Source: Thalassospira xiamenensis M-5 = DSM 17429
GTDB taxonomy: Bacteria; Pseudomonadota; Alphaproteobacteria; Rhodospirillales; Thalassospiraceae
Reading direction: 5' to 3'
Assembly: GCF_000300235.2 (NCBI RefSeq)
Contig: NZ_CP004388.1
Span: forward strand, 4,472,001-4,536,000
DNA: 64,000 nucleotides
Below the pieces are notes generated by a model. The model ran no database searches, was not told where the DNA came from, and saw only the letters and a program-made list of their open reading frames with translations. Shown piece after piece: positions 18,125 through 27,446 of this stretch. Each line of letters opens with the position of its first letter. The first letter of the stretch is position 1. A program made the position numbers and the translations under genes.

Positions 18125-19050
18125 TGGCGCGTCGGCGTCGCGGTAGAAGCATCAATGGCTGGCTGGCAGTCGACAAGCCCTTGGAAATCACCTCTTCGAC
18201 GGTGGTCAATCAGGTGCGTCGTCTGCTTGATGCGGCAAAGGCCGGTCACGGCGGGACACTTGACCCATTGGCGAGTGGTGTCCTGCCTATTGCATTTGGC
18301 GAGGCGACAAAAACGGTTGCCTATGTCATGGATGGCAGCAAAAGTTATCGTGTGACGCTTAAATTCGGCGAAGCACGCAGCACCGACGATGCCGAGGGCG
18401 AGGTTACGGCCACCTCGGATCATCGTCCGGATGCAGACGAAATAAAGGCCGTGCTGGGTGAGTTTATTGGCGAAATCCAGCAGGTGCCGCCAAAGTTTTC
18501 GGCGATCAAGGTTAATGGCAAGCGTGCCTATGATCTTGCCCGTCGCGATGAAGACGTGGTGCTTAAACCGCGTCCGATTCTGATCAAGGATCTTCGACTG
18601 GTCGATATGCCGGATCGCGATCATGCCGTTCTCGAAGTTGTTTCGGGCAAAGGGGCATATATGCGGTCTTTGGCGCGCGATATTGCGCTGCGCCTGGGTT
18701 CTGTCGGCCATATATCCGCCCTTCGCCGCACGTCGGCGGGGCCGTTTCCTGAAACGAGTTCCATTCCGCTTGCGGAGTTGCTTGAAATGGATCCGGATGC
18801 GGTGTTGGAGAAATTGCTTCCGGTCGAGACCGCGCTGGACGACATCCCGGCGCTGGCCCTGACCGAAGTCGAGGCGCAGCGGCTATCGAGTGGGCAACCT
18901 GTCGGGTTGTTGCCGGTGGCAAAACGCAGTGCCCTCGAAACCCCCGTCGTGCAGGACGATATCGTCTGCGCCATGCTCCATGACCGCGCGGTTGCGTTGG
19001 CGGAGATAAGTGGCGGCGAAATCCGGCCTGTACGTGTTTTTAATCTCTAA
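18124..19050 (+). CDS. truB: tRNA pseudouridine(55) synthase
   Basis: TruB makes pseudouridine 55 in the T-arm of tRNAs. It has 308 residues. The catalytic Asp lies in [20 protein letters not shown], and the later motifs [20 protein letters not shown] and [16 protein letters not shown] are typical. An insert-free C-terminal PUA-like segment ends the protein. The ATG overlaps the rbfA stop (TGATG). Confidence 0.97.
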   Translation: MARRRRGRSINGWLAVDKPLEITSSTVVNQVRRLLDAAKAGHGGTLDPLASGVLPIAFGEATKTVAYVMDGSKSYRVTLKFGEARSTDDAEGEVTATSDHRPDADEIKAVLGEFIGEIQQVPPKFSAIKVNGKRAYDLARRDEDVVLKPRPILIKDLRLVDMPDRDHAVLEVVSGKGAYMRSLARDIALRLGSVGHISALRRTSAGPFPETSSIPLAELLEMDPDAVLEKLLPVETALDDIPALALTEVEAQRLSSGQPVGLLPVAKRSALETPVVQDDIVCAMLHDRAVALAEISGGEIRPVRVFNL

Positions 19051-19067
19051 AGGCGAAAGGATGCCTG

Positions 19068-19337
19068 ATGTCGATTACTGCTGAACGCAAAGCTGAGCTG
19101 ATCAAAGAATACGCTCAGAAAGACGGTGACACCGGTTCCCCCGAAGTCCAGGTTGCAATCCTGACCGAGCGGATCAAGAACCTGACCGAACACATGAAAG
19201 AACATAACCACGACTTCCATAGCCGTCGTGGTCTTCTTATGATGGTTGGCCAGCGCCGTCGTCTGCTGAAGTACCTGCAGCGCAAAGACCAGTCGCGTTA
19301 CGAGACCGTTATCGAACGCCTCGGTATTCGCCGCTGA
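19068..19337 (+). CDS. rpsO: 30S ribosomal protein S15
   Basis: S15 binds the central domain of 16S rRNA. Its 89 residues contain the conserved stretches [16 protein letters not shown] and [21 protein letters not shown] Shine-Dalgarno-like GGCGAAAGG precedes the start. It lies between truB and pnp in the usual order, and a strong terminator follows, so pnp probably has its own promoter as well. Confidence 0.98.
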   Translation: MSITAERKAELIKEYAQKDGDTGSPEVQVAILTERIKNLTEHMKEHNHDFHSRRGLLMMVGQRRRLLKYLQRKDQSRYETVIERLGIRR

Positions 19338-19347
19338 TATCGAACTG

Positions 19348-19386
19348 CGGCGGAGGTGGTTGATCCCCTCCGCCGTCGTTTTTTTT
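19348..19386 (+). terminator. Intrinsic terminator of the nusA-rpsO operon
   Basis: CGGCGGAGG (19348-19356) pairs with CCTCCGCCG (19367-19375), followed by TCG and eight T residues. Confidence 0.9.
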
Positions 19387-19458
19387 AATGTCCCGAGCGG
19401 ATCGGGAAACACGGGGAAGCAGGGTCGGATGGGCCGACCTCTTTGCTTGGTCCGGACC

Positions 19459-19498
19459 CATTAATTATGCAGCTTTTATGAAAGCCTCATAATTAATG
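19459..19498 (+). promoter_or_regulatory. Long stem-loop in the pnp leader
   Basis: CATTAATTATG (19459-19469) is a perfect 11-bp complement of CATAATTAATG (19488-19498). After a CA/CT interior mismatch, an inner 5-bp stem GCTTT/AAAGC closes a small loop. No T-run follows. It lies 62 bases before pnp. In E. coli a leader hairpin is cut by RNase III and lets PNPase repress its own mRNA; the same role is inferred here. Confidence 0.6.
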
Positions 19499-19560
19499 TG
19501 TTCGGAACTCGTGTATGACTATCCGGGTCCGCTGAAGGTTTGTAAGAGGAAGAGAAAATA

Positions 19561-21687
19561 ATGTTTAATGTCGTCCGCAAGGAAATGCAGTGGGGCAATG
19601 CCAAGCTGGTTCTCGAAACCGGTAAGGTCGCGCGCCAGGCCGATGGTGCCGTCATGGTCACCTACGGCGAGACCGTTGTGCTTTGTACCGCTGTTGGCGC
19701 GAAATCACCGCGCCCGGATATCGACTTTTTCCCGCTGACCGTGAACTATCAGGAAAAAGCATTTGCTGCCGGTAAAATCCCGGGTGGTTTCTTCAAGCGT
19801 GAAGGCCGTCCTTCGGAAAAGGAAACCCTGGTTTCGCGTCTGATCGACCGTCCGATCCGTCCGCTGTTCCACCCGCTTTATCGTAACGAAACCCAGATCG
19901 TTTGTACCGTTCTGTCCCATGACATGGAAAATGATCCGGACGTGGTTGCGATGATCGGTGCGTCTGCGGCGCTGACCATTTCCGGTCTGCCGTTCCTCGG
20001 CCCGATCGGTGCTGCGCGCGTTGGTTACAAAGACGGCGAATATATCCTGAACCCGGCAACCGAGTCGGTTAAGGAAAGCGACCTTGATCTGGTTGTTGCC
20101 GGTACCCGTGACGGTGTGATGATGGTTGAATCCGAAGCCAGCGAGCTTTCGGAAGAAATCATGCTTGGCGCCGTTAAATTCGGTCACGAGCAGTTCCAGT
20201 CGGTTCTTGATCTGATCATTTCGCTGGCCGAAGACGCCGCGAAAGAGCCGCGCGACATTGCAGAACTGCCGGAAGGCTATGATGCGCTGGTCGAAAAAGT
20301 CGCTGCCCTTGGCACCGACGGACTGACCAAAGCATACAGCCATGTCGTCAAGCAGGAGCGTTCAGCTGCTGTTTCTGACGCCAAAGCCGCGATTGCGGAA
20401 AAACTGGCCGAAGAAGAAATTGCCGATGCCCTGAAAGGCAAGGTTTCGTCGATCATCAAGGATCTGGAAAAAGACATCGTTCGCGGTGCGATCCTGAAAA
20501 CCGGCAAACGTATTGATGGCCGTACAGGTGCTGACGTTCGCCCGATCCTTGGCGAAGTTTCGGTTCTGCCGCGTGCACACGGTTCCGCGATTTTCACCCG
20601 TGGTGAAACCCAGGCACTTGCCGTTGCCACCCTTGGCACCGGTCAGGATGAACAGATCGTTGACGCGCTTGACGGCGAATATCGCGAAAACTTCATGCTG
20701 CACTATAACTTCCCGCCCTACTCGGTTGGTGAAGCTGGTCGTATGGGTTCGCCGGGCCGTCGTGAAATCGGTCATGGTAAACTGGCATGGCGTGCCCTGC
20801 ACCCGCTGATGCCGGGCAAGGACGCGTTCCCTTACACCATTCGTATCGTTTCTGAAGTAACCGAATCGAATGGTTCGTCCTCGATGGCGACCGTATGCGC
20901 AACCTCGCTTGCGATGATGGATGCCGGTGTTCCGCTGGCACGTCCGGTTGCCGGTATTGCCATGGGTCTGATCAAGGAAGGCGATGATTTTGCCGTTCTG
21001 TCCGACATTATGGGTGATGAAGATCACCTTGGCGATATGGACTTCAAGGTTGCCGGTACCGAAAAAGGTATCACCTCGCTGCAGATGGATATCAAGATCA
21101 CCTCGGTGACTCCGGATATCATGCAGATCGCACTGGGCCAGGCCCGTGACGGCCGTCTGCACATCCTTGGCGAAATGTCCAAAGCACTTCCGGAAGCACG
21201 TGGTGAAGTTTCGGGCAATGCACCGACCATCACCCAGTTCTCGATCCCGCGTGACAAAATCCGTGACGTTATCGGGTCGGGCGGCAAGGTCATTCGCGAA
21301 ATCTGCGAAGAAACCGGTGCGAAGGTCGATATCGAAGACGATGGCTCGATCACTGTTGCACATACCGACGGTGCAAAAGGCAAACAGGCAGTCGATTGGA
21401 TCAAATCGATCGTTGCGGAACCTGAATTGAACCATATCTATGATGGTAAGGTTGTTAAGGCTGTCGACTTTGGCGCATTCGTCAATTTCTTTGGCGCGCG
21501 CGACGGTCTGGTCCATATCTCCGAACTGGCGCAGGAACGCGTCAAACAGGTTTCGGATATCGTCAAGGAAGGCGACGCGGTCAAGGTCAAGGTCATTGGC
21601 TTTGATGATCGCGGCAAGATCAAATTGTCGATGAAACGCGTTGACCAGGAAACCGGTGCCGATCTCGACGCCGGCGACGCTGAATAA
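19561..21687 (+). CDS. pnp: Polyribonucleotide nucleotidyltransferase (PNPase)
   Basis: PNPase degrades RNA 3' to 5' using phosphate and is a core of the RNA degradosome. It has 708 residues. The first RNase PH domain includes [20 protein letters not shown], an all-helical linker follows, and the second PH domain holds [13 protein letters not shown] and [12 protein letters not shown]-like sequence with [17 protein letters not shown] ([20 protein letters not shown]) and S1 ([19 protein letters not shown]) domains close the protein. AAGAGGAAGAG precedes the ATG. Leader hairpin upstream, terminator downstream. Confidence 0.98.
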   Translation: MFNVVRKEMQWGNAKLVLETGKVARQADGAVMVTYGETVVLCTAVGAKSPRPDIDFFPLTVNYQEKAFAAGKIPGGFFKREGRPSEKETLVSRLIDRPIRPLFHPLYRNETQIVCTVLSHDMENDPDVVAMIGASAALTISGLPFLGPIGAARVGYKDGEYILNPATESVKESDLDLVVAGTRDGVMMVESEASELSEEIMLGAVKFGHEQFQSVLDLIISLAEDAAKEPRDIAELPEGYDALVEKVAALGTDGLTKAYSHVVKQERSAAVSDAKAAIAEKLAEEEIADALKGKVSSIIKDLEKDIVRGAILKTGKRIDGRTGADVRPILGEVSVLPRAHGSAIFTRGETQALAVATLGTGQDEQIVDALDGEYRENFMLHYNFPPYSVGEAGRMGSPGRREIGHGKLAWRALHPLMPGKDAFPYTIRIVSEVTESNGSSSMATVCATSLAMMDAGVPLARPVAGIAMGLIKEGDDFAVLSDIMGDEDHLGDMDFKVAGTEKGITSLQMDIKITSVTPDIMQIALGQARDGRLHILGEMSKALPEARGEVSGNAPTITQFSIPRDKIRDVIGSGGKVIREICEETGAKVDIEDDGSITVAHTDGAKGKQAVDWIKSIVAEPELNHIYDGKVVKAVDFGAFVNFFGARDGLVHISELAQERVKQVSDIVKEGDAVKVKVIGFDDRGKIKLSMKRVDQETGADLDAGDAE

Positions 21688-21700
21688 TCCGATCTGATAG

Positions 21701-21738
21701 ACCGGACGGCGATAACAACAACACGCCGTCCGGTTTTC
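21701..21738 (+). terminator. Intrinsic terminator of pnp
   Basis: ACCGGACGGCG (21701-21711) and CGCCGTCCGGT (21724-21734) form a perfect 11-bp stem, followed by a short T-run. Confidence 0.85.
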
Positions 21739-21793
21739 CAAATGCGATGCCGGGGCATCGCTGGCGATGAAAAGCCGAATGGGAGAGACGAAT

Positions 21794-23188
21794 TTGAAAG
21801 CCCTTAAACCGCTCGTCATGTCGGGAAAAGAGGTCTTGCCACTGATTGAAGGTGGCAAAGGTATCGCTGTTTCGACGGGTAAAAGTTCCGGCGCATGGGC
21901 AGCTGCTGGTGGCATCGGGACGTTTTCCGCCGTCAATGCCGATTCTTATGACGAAAATGGCAATCTGGTTCCGGTCGAATATGCCGGAAAAACCCGCGGT
22001 GAGCGCCATCAGGAACTGATCGCCTATGGCATCCGCGGCGGTATCGCCCAGGCACAGATCGCACACGAAATGCGCGGCGGCGAAGGCCGCCTGCACATGA
22101 ACGTTCTGTGGGAAATGGGCGGTGCGGAAGAAATTCTGCGTGGTGTGCTTGAGGGCACCAAGGGGCTTGTCCATGGTGTGACCTGTGGTGCGGGTATGCC
22201 TTACAAGGTATCGCAGATCGCAGCCCAGTATGGCGTGCATTATTACCCGATCGTCTCGTCGGCGCGCGCATTCCGTGCCTTGTGGCTGCGGTCGTATAAA
22301 AACACCCCGGAATGGCTTGGCGGCGTGGTCTACGAAGATCCATGGCGTGCCGGTGGCCACAATGGCCTGTCAAATTCCGAAGACCCGCTTGTGCCCGAAG
22401 ACCCGTACCCGCGGGTTGCAGCCCTTCGCGAATACATGAATTCGGTCGGCCTGAATGAAGTTCCGATCATTATGGCGGGTGGCGTCTGGTTCCTGCGTGA
22501 CTACGAAGACTGGCTTGATAATCCGGAGGTTGCCCCGGTGGCGTTCCAGTTTGGAACCCGTCCGCTGCTGACCAAGGAAAGCGAAATTTCCGAAGAATGG
22601 AAAAACCGTCTTCTGACGCTGCAGAACGGCGACGTGTCGTTGCATAAATTCAGCCCGACCGGTTTTTACAGCTCGGCTGTTCGGAACGACTTTCTTGAAG
22701 ACCTGCATCAGCGTTCCGATCGTCAGGTCCGTTATTCGCGCACCGCAGAGGCCGATCTGCATGTCGGTATTCCGCTGGGCCGTCGCGGTCGTCCAATCTA
22801 TGTCCGCGAAGATGATGCCGACAAGGTTCGGGCATGGCTTGATGCTGGTTATACTGAAGGCATGCCGACACCCGATGAAACCATGGTGTTTGTCACGCCT
22901 GACAGTGCGCTGACGATCAAGAAAGACCAGATCGATTGCATGGGGTGCCTGTCACAGTGCCAGTTCTCGAACTGGGAACAGCATAGCGGCACCACCGGCA
23001 AGCGTGCCGATCCGCGTTCATTCTGCATCCAGAAAACGCTCCAGAACATTGCACATGGTGCGATGGTTGAAAACGAGCTGATGTTTGCCGGTCATAATGC
23101 CTATAAATTTGGTGAAGATCCGTTCTACGCCAACGGCTTTGTCCCGACGGTCAAACAGTTGGTCGACCGGATCGCCACGGGCGATTAG
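21794..23188 (+). CDS. Nitronate monooxygenase-like flavin oxidoreductase with a C-terminal cysteine cluster
   Basis: The N-terminal two thirds resemble the NPD/nitronate monooxygenase TIM barrel, with GGIAQAQIAHEMRGGEGRL, HGVTCGAGMP, PIIMAGGVWFLRDY and FQFGTRPLLTKE as likely FMN-binding loops. The C-terminal part carries CMGCLSQCQFSNW (Cys382, Cys385, Cys389 from TTG 21794) and a later Cys near residue 413, a pattern that could bind a metal or an Fe-S cluster. The TTG at 21794 has GGGAGAG at 21781-21787; ATG 21767 and 21779 are longer options. It stands alone between two terminators. The substrate is not known, and the nitronate activity is only the family label. Confidence 0.75.
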   Translation: MKALKPLVMSGKEVLPLIEGGKGIAVSTGKSSGAWAAAGGIGTFSAVNADSYDENGNLVPVEYAGKTRGERHQELIAYGIRGGIAQAQIAHEMRGGEGRLHMNVLWEMGGAEEILRGVLEGTKGLVHGVTCGAGMPYKVSQIAAQYGVHYYPIVSSARAFRALWLRSYKNTPEWLGGVVYEDPWRAGGHNGLSNSEDPLVPEDPYPRVAALREYMNSVGLNEVPIIMAGGVWFLRDYEDWLDNPEVAPVAFQFGTRPLLTKESEISEEWKNRLLTLQNGDVSLHKFSPTGFYSSAVRNDFLEDLHQRSDRQVRYSRTAEADLHVGIPLGRRGRPIYVREDDADKVRAWLDAGYTEGMPTPDETMVFVTPDSALTIKKDQIDCMGCLSQCQFSNWEQHSGTTGKRADPRSFCIQKTLQNIAHGAMVENELMFAGHNAYKFGEDPFYANGFVPTVKQLVDRIATGD

Positions 23189-23225
23189 GTTAGACAACAA
23201 ATCAGACACTGGTCTTTTACGGATC

Positions 23226-23257
23226 AAAAAGGGGTCGGGTTTCCGACCCCTTTTTGT
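23226..23257 (+). terminator. Strong intrinsic terminator
   Basis: AAAAAGGGGTCGG pairs with CCGACCCCTTTTT around a GTTT loop; both sides are suited to termination, so it may work in both directions. Confidence 0.88.
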
Positions 23258-23407
23258 TGTTTGATCCCCTATGGGCCATTGAAAATCGGTATGATTGGAG
23301 TTGATCAAAATCAAAGAAAGGTGCGTCTTGGTTCCTTAATATACGCTTGGATTTGATCGGGAACCGGGCATTGGCCGGTCCTGAAAAGCGTATGAAGGGA
23401 CAATTTC

Positions 23408-23845
23408 ATGACGACGAACCCGCGTCCTTACACCCATGCCCTGAACCGCCTGAAAGAGGCCGGGTTGCGCCCGACCCGTCAGCGCTTGGCATTGGCCCGC
23501 CTGCTGTTTGATAATGGTCATCGGCACATCACCGCCGAACAGCTTCATTCCGAGGCCATGAGCCAGAATATCAAGGTATCACTGGCGACCGTATACAATA
23601 CGTTGCACCAGTTCACCGAGGCAGCGCTTCTGAATGAAATCGTGATTGATTCCGGTCGATCCTATTTCGATACCAATACCGCCCCGCATTACCACTTCTA
23701 TTGCGAAGAAGACGGCATGCTCAGCGACATACCCGCTGATGCGGTGCAGCTTGCACGCGTCCCCAATATGCCCCGTGGTACGGAATTGGCATCGGTTGAT
23801 CTGGTGTTTCGTTTGCGGCGCCAGTCGGCCCGCAATGCTGCCTGA
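23408..23845 (+). CDS. irr: Iron response regulator Irr (Fur family)
   Basis: Irr is the Fur-family regulator that senses iron status through heme in alphaproteobacteria. It has 145 residues. The winged helix includes GLRPTRQRLALARLLF and KVSLATVYNTLHQFTEAALL, and the histidine-rich HYHFY (His94, His96) is the heme- or metal-responsive region. It lacks the N-terminal heme-regulatory Cys-Pro motif of Bradyrhizobium Irr, as many Irr proteins do. It is followed by a rubrerythrin gene, a frequent alphaproteobacterial pairing. It may also act at the Fur-like boxes of the heme cluster, but that is inference. Confidence 0.88.
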   Translation: MTTNPRPYTHALNRLKEAGLRPTRQRLALARLLFDNGHRHITAEQLHSEAMSQNIKVSLATVYNTLHQFTEAALLNEIVIDSGRSYFDTNTAPHYHFYCEEDGMLSDIPADAVQLARVPNMPRGTELASVDLVFRLRRQSARNAA

Positions 23846-23993
23846 TTGCTATTGGGTCGGTTTATTCGGCAGGGCTGTGTCGCAAATATAGCGGTGCGGT
23901 GACAGCGAAATGACGCGTCGATGAAAACCGCCTGAAATGGCGCGAAACGTCCCTTCAGTGCTTGACGGGCAGGGTTTTCAAGACAAATACAGA

Positions 23994-24028
23994 GGCGACG
24001 GTTCCACATGGAACGGTCGCCCTTTTTT
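23994..24028 (+). terminator. Intrinsic terminator between irr and the rubrerythrin gene
   Basis: GGCGAC and GTTCC pair with GGAAC and GTCGCC around an ACAT loop, with one G-G mismatch in the stem, followed by seven T residues. It lies 150 bases after the irr stop, so it ends a long irr 3' UTR or a short separate transcript. Confidence 0.7.
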
Positions 24029-24092
24029 TACCTATGTGTGTGACAGCAACACCGCATATTTCAGACTTCAACGACAAAAAAGGAAGCCCGTA

Positions 24093-24530
24093 ATGGTGCT
24101 CAAGGGAACACGGACCGAGGAACTTCTGCGTGCGGCATTCGCATCTGAAGCACAGGTCAATCGTCGTTATCTTTATTTCGCGCAGCAGGCTGATATCGAA
24201 GGCCATCCGGAAATTGCCGAAATGTTCCGCGCCACCGCCGAAGCCGAAACTGGCCATGCCTTTGGCCATCTCGAATTTCTTGAACAGGTCGGGGACCCTG
24301 CAACCGGGCAGCCGATTGGTACCACCAGGCTTAATCTTGAAGCCGCATTTGCCGATGAACAGAACGATGCCAGATCCCGATATCCCGAAATGGCCCGTAT
24401 TGCGCGCGAAGAAGGTTTTAACGATATTGCCGACTGGTTTGAAAGCCTTGCGCGTGTCGAAGATGCCCATGCCGCCCGAATGGAACGCGCCCTGGCATCT
24501 TTTGGGACTGTTTCCGAACCGGTGGAATAA
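24093..24530 (+). CDS. Rubrerythrin-family ferritin-like protein
   Basis: This 145-residue four-helix diiron protein has the two ExxH-type pairs seen in rubrerythrins: FASEAQVNRRYLYFAQQAD with AEAETGHAFGHLEFL, and later ARVEDAHAARMERAL. There is no C-terminal rubredoxin domain. Its likely role is peroxide reduction with its diiron centre. AGGAAG lies 6 bases before the ATG at 24093; the frame is open further upstream, but that would run through the terminator. In alphaproteobacteria such genes (MbfA/Rbr) often lie beside irr and are Irr targets. Confidence 0.85.
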   Translation: MVLKGTRTEELLRAAFASEAQVNRRYLYFAQQADIEGHPEIAEMFRATAEAETGHAFGHLEFLEQVGDPATGQPIGTTRLNLEAAFADEQNDARSRYPEMARIAREEGFNDIADWFESLARVEDAHAARMERALASFGTVSEPVE

Positions 24531-24532
24531 GG

Positions 24533-25561
24533 TTGAAGACAATCCGACGATGCCTTTACAGAAATAGCGCCTTTCTGCTTCTGGTGATGTTAATGGCACC
24601 GCTTGCGGCCAAGGCACAATCGTCGGTGGACCTTGACGATATCCTGACCCATGCGGGGCGTTTGGAGCCCTTGCAGGCCGTGATTATCGCCCACCGTGGT
24701 GACGTGATCGCGACGCAGGGCTACCATGGTAGTTCCCCCGATCAGGCGGCCAATATCAAATCCGCATCGAAATCGATTATTTCGGCATTGGTTGGCATTG
24801 CCATAGAACGTGATGTTTTGACCGGTACGGATCAGAAAATCGCCCTCTTGCTGCGGGATCAGTTACCTGCCGATCCCGACCCCCGACTGTTTGATATTAC
24901 CATCGGGCATCTTTTGTCGATGCAGGCCGGCCTGGGGCGGACATCGGGGCAATATTACGGTCAGTGGGTCGCGCAATCGAACTGGGTGCGTGCTGCTCTT
25001 GCCCGCCCGTTTGCCGACGATCCGGGTGGTGACATGCTGTATTCTACCGGCTCAAGCCACCTGCTGTCGGCCATCCTGACACGCCAAACCGGAAAAACGA
25101 CGCTGGAACTGGCGCGTGAATGGCTGGGGCCATTGGACGGTTTTGCTATTACCGCTTGGGATCGCGACCCTCAGGGTATTTACTTTGGTGGGAATCAGAT
25201 GGCGATGAGCACCAGATCGCTTCTGGCTTTTGGCGAACTTTACCGGAATGGCGGGCGCACCGCGGATGGCAGACAGATCATCACGCAAAGCTGGATCGAT
25301 CAAAGCTGGCAGCATCGGACAAATTCACGCTTTACTGGCGATGAATACGGTTATGGTTGGTTTATGCGCGATCTTGCCGGGCAGGATGTGGTCTATGCGT
25401 GGGGATATGGTGGGCAGATGCTTTACATCGTTCCTAGCCTTGAATTGACCGTGGCGATGACATCGGACGAAACAAAACCCTCGGCCCGAACCGGATACCG
25501 CGATCAGCTGCATGGCTTAATGGCCGATATCATCGACAGGATAGAAGCAGATACAGGCTGA
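24533..25561 (+). CDS. Secreted serine hydrolase of the beta-lactamase/PBP family
   Basis: A signal peptide (LLLVMLMAPLAAKAQ) is followed by a class C-like serine hydrolase domain. The nucleophile motif is Ser77-Ala-Ser-Lys80, and Tyr170-Ser-Thr stands where class C enzymes have Tyr-x-Asn. A late GYGG sequence may be the third motif. Such proteins include esterases and D-aminopeptidases as well as beta-lactamases, so the substrate cannot be told. The TTG start has GGTGGA upstream and lies 2 bases after the rubrerythrin stop, so the two are probably co-transcribed. Confidence 0.8.
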   Translation: MKTIRRCLYRNSAFLLLVMLMAPLAAKAQSSVDLDDILTHAGRLEPLQAVIIAHRGDVIATQGYHGSSPDQAANIKSASKSIISALVGIAIERDVLTGTDQKIALLLRDQLPADPDPRLFDITIGHLLSMQAGLGRTSGQYYGQWVAQSNWVRAALARPFADDPGGDMLYSTGSSHLLSAILTRQTGKTTLELAREWLGPLDGFAITAWDRDPQGIYFGGNQMAMSTRSLLAFGELYRNGGRTADGRQIITQSWIDQSWQHRTNSRFTGDEYGYGWFMRDLAGQDVVYAWGYGGQMLYIVPSLELTVAMTSDETKPSARTGYRDQLHGLMADIIDRIEADTG

Positions 25562-25579
25562 TCGCGGTGAGCGGACTTT

Positions 25580-26386
25580 TTACTGAGCCGCAATCCGTTC
25601 TGAAAGGTATTCGGCGGTGTGTCTATTGCCGGTGATCGGTCCGCGCAAAACAACATGCGGATGACCAAGCGAATTGCGTTCAACATGCCCATCAACCTGA
25701 TACACATCACGCAAAAGATCACGATCAATCACATTGGCGCATTCGCCAAATGCCACCATGCGGCCATCGCGAATCGCCATGGCGTGATCACAATATTGCA
25801 GCGCATGGTTCAGATCGTGGATCGCGATCAGGACGATTATTTTCTGGCGCTTGGCGATATCGCGCATGAAAGACAGGACCTCCATCTGACGATGCAGATC
25901 AAGGGCTGAGGTCGGCTCGTCCATCAGCAGGATTTCGGGTTCACGCACCAGCGTCTGGGCAATGGCAACTAGTTGGCGTTGACCACCACTAAGTTCGCCC
26001 AGATTGCGGGCGGCCAGATCAGAAATCCGAAGGGCGGCCAGAATATCGTCAATCCGGGCCAGTTCATCGGTCTGAACGCGCAATGACGATCCCTGTTTGG
26101 CGGCAAGGATAACCGACTCGTAAACAGAAAGAACCGCGTTTGATCCGGTGTCCTGCGGCATGTAGCAAATCGTGTTGCGGCTATAATTCGCCGTTTCGAC
26201 ATGCACTTTTCCGCCACCTTTGGCAAGACCGGCGACCCGTTTGAACAGGCTTGATTTGCCCGCTGCATTCGGGCCGATGACGGCAATTACGTCGCCCCCC
26301 GTCAGAACCGGTGTACTAACACCGGAAACCACCTCGGCGCGGCCATAACGGGTGCCAAGGTCTTCAAGACGAAGTGTTGTTACCAT
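25580..26386 (-). CDS. Iron-chelate ABC transporter ATP-binding protein
   Basis: This cytoplasmic ATPase powers the FecCD-type permease. Its 268 residues have Walker A GPNAAGKSS, signature LSGGQRQLVAIAQ, Walker B ILLMDEPTSALDLHRQ and H-loop IHDLNHAL. The frame is open to 26746, but ATG 26386 gives a normal N-terminus (VTTLRLEDLGTRYG) and overlaps the permease stop by 7 bases. It is the last gene of the binding protein-permease-ATPase operon. Confidence 0.93.
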   Translation of the reverse strand: MVTTLRLEDLGTRYGRAEVVSGVSTPVLTGGDVIAVIGPNAAGKSSLFKRVAGLAKGGGKVHVETANYSRNTICYMPQDTGSNAVLSVYESVILAAKQGSSLRVQTDELARIDDILAALRISDLAARNLGELSGGQRQLVAIAQTLVREPEILLMDEPTSALDLHRQMEVLSFMRDIAKRQKIIVLIAIHDLNHALQYCDHAMAIRDGRMVAFGECANVIDRDLLRDVYQVDGHVERNSLGHPHVVLRGPITGNRHTAEYLSERIAAQ

Positions 26387-27441
26387 GATTTTCTCCGGCT
26401 TGCGAAAATCAGCGAGAAGAAGAACGGCACGCCGACAAGCGCGGTAATTACCCCAATGGGCAGGATCGCGCCGGGGACCAGAAGTTTTGACAGAACCGAC
26501 GTCGCCGACAGGATCAACGCCCCGCACAGGACGGATGCCGGCAGGAAGAAACGCTGATCCTCGCCCACCAGCATGCGGGCGATATGCGGCCCGACCAGAC
26601 CGATGAACCCGATGGTCCCGACAAAGGAAACCGGGATTGCCGCCAGCATACTGACCAGCAACATCGTCTTCAGGCGCAACGACTGGACATTTACCCCAAA
26701 ACTTTCCGCCTTTGCATCTCCTAACCGAAGAGCGGTCAGTGCCCACGCCTGGCGGGTAAACAGCGGAAGGGCGATGGCAACCGCTATGGCCGTGATGGCA
26801 ACCTTGGACCAGGTCGCCTTGACCAGACTGCCCATGGTCCAGAATACGACCGCGGCCAATGCCTGTTCGCTGGCGAGATATTGCAGCAACGCCAGAAGCG
26901 CGTTGAAGGTAAAGACCAGCGCGATCCCCAGAAGGACGATGGTTTCAACCGTGACACCGCGCATACGGCTGAAGAAATGAATGATCAACGCGGTCGCCAT
27001 AGCCATCAGAAAGGCATTGATCGGAATAATGAATTCGACAAAAGCCGGCAGGATCGCGACCCCGAGAACCAGTGCCAAGGCTGCACCGAAACCGGCCGCA
27101 GCCGAGATACCCAGCGTAAACGGGCTGGCGAGCGGGTTGGCCAGGATGGTTTGCATTTGCGCGCCTGCGGTCGAAAGGGCCGCACCCACGGTCAGCGCCA
27201 TCAGGGCGACCGGCATGCGAATTTCCCAGATCACGACGCGCAACTGATCGCTGGCATCCGACGGGTTCAGCAGTGCGAAAATCACATCAGCCAGCGGATA
27301 ATTGGCCGGGCCGGTTGCCAGATCAACAGCAAATGACAGGAACAGCGCAATTGTCATGCCGCTCAGGATCAGGATACGACGCAGGGAACGCGCCTTGTAA
27401 TGCGCGCTCCCTGCCATAACGGTGGTTTGATCGGAGATCAT
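26380..27441 (-). CDS. Iron-chelate ABC transporter permease (FecCD family)
   Basis: This inner-membrane protein has 353 residues and about ten hydrophobic segments. It shows FecCD/BtuC family features such as LANPLASPFTLGISAAAGFGA and GTIGFIGLVGPHIARMLVG. It starts 5 bases after the binding-protein stop and overlaps the ATPase start, so translation is probably coupled. BtuC and heme permeases belong to the same family, so the cargo cannot be told from this gene alone. Confidence 0.93.
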   Translation of the reverse strand: MISDQTTVMAGSAHYKARSLRRILILSGMTIALFLSFAVDLATGPANYPLADVIFALLNPSDASDQLRVVIWEIRMPVALMALTVGAALSTAGAQMQTILANPLASPFTLGISAAAGFGAALALVLGVAILPAFVEFIIPINAFLMAMATALIIHFFSRMRGVTVETIVLLGIALVFTFNALLALLQYLASEQALAAVVFWTMGSLVKATWSKVAITAIAVAIALPLFTRQAWALTALRLGDAKAESFGVNVQSLRLKTMLLVSMLAAIPVSFVGTIGFIGLVGPHIARMLVGEDQRFFLPASVLCGALILSATSVLSKLLVPGAILPIGVITALVGVPFFFSLIFASRRKSW

Positions 27442-27446
27442 GGAAA

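Noticed and set aside
20362-21936. 524-codon minus-strand frame across pnp
   Set aside because: Antisense to the conserved pnp, no motif.
26387-26746. N-terminal extension of the iron ABC ATPase
   Set aside because: It is the permease coding region read in another frame.
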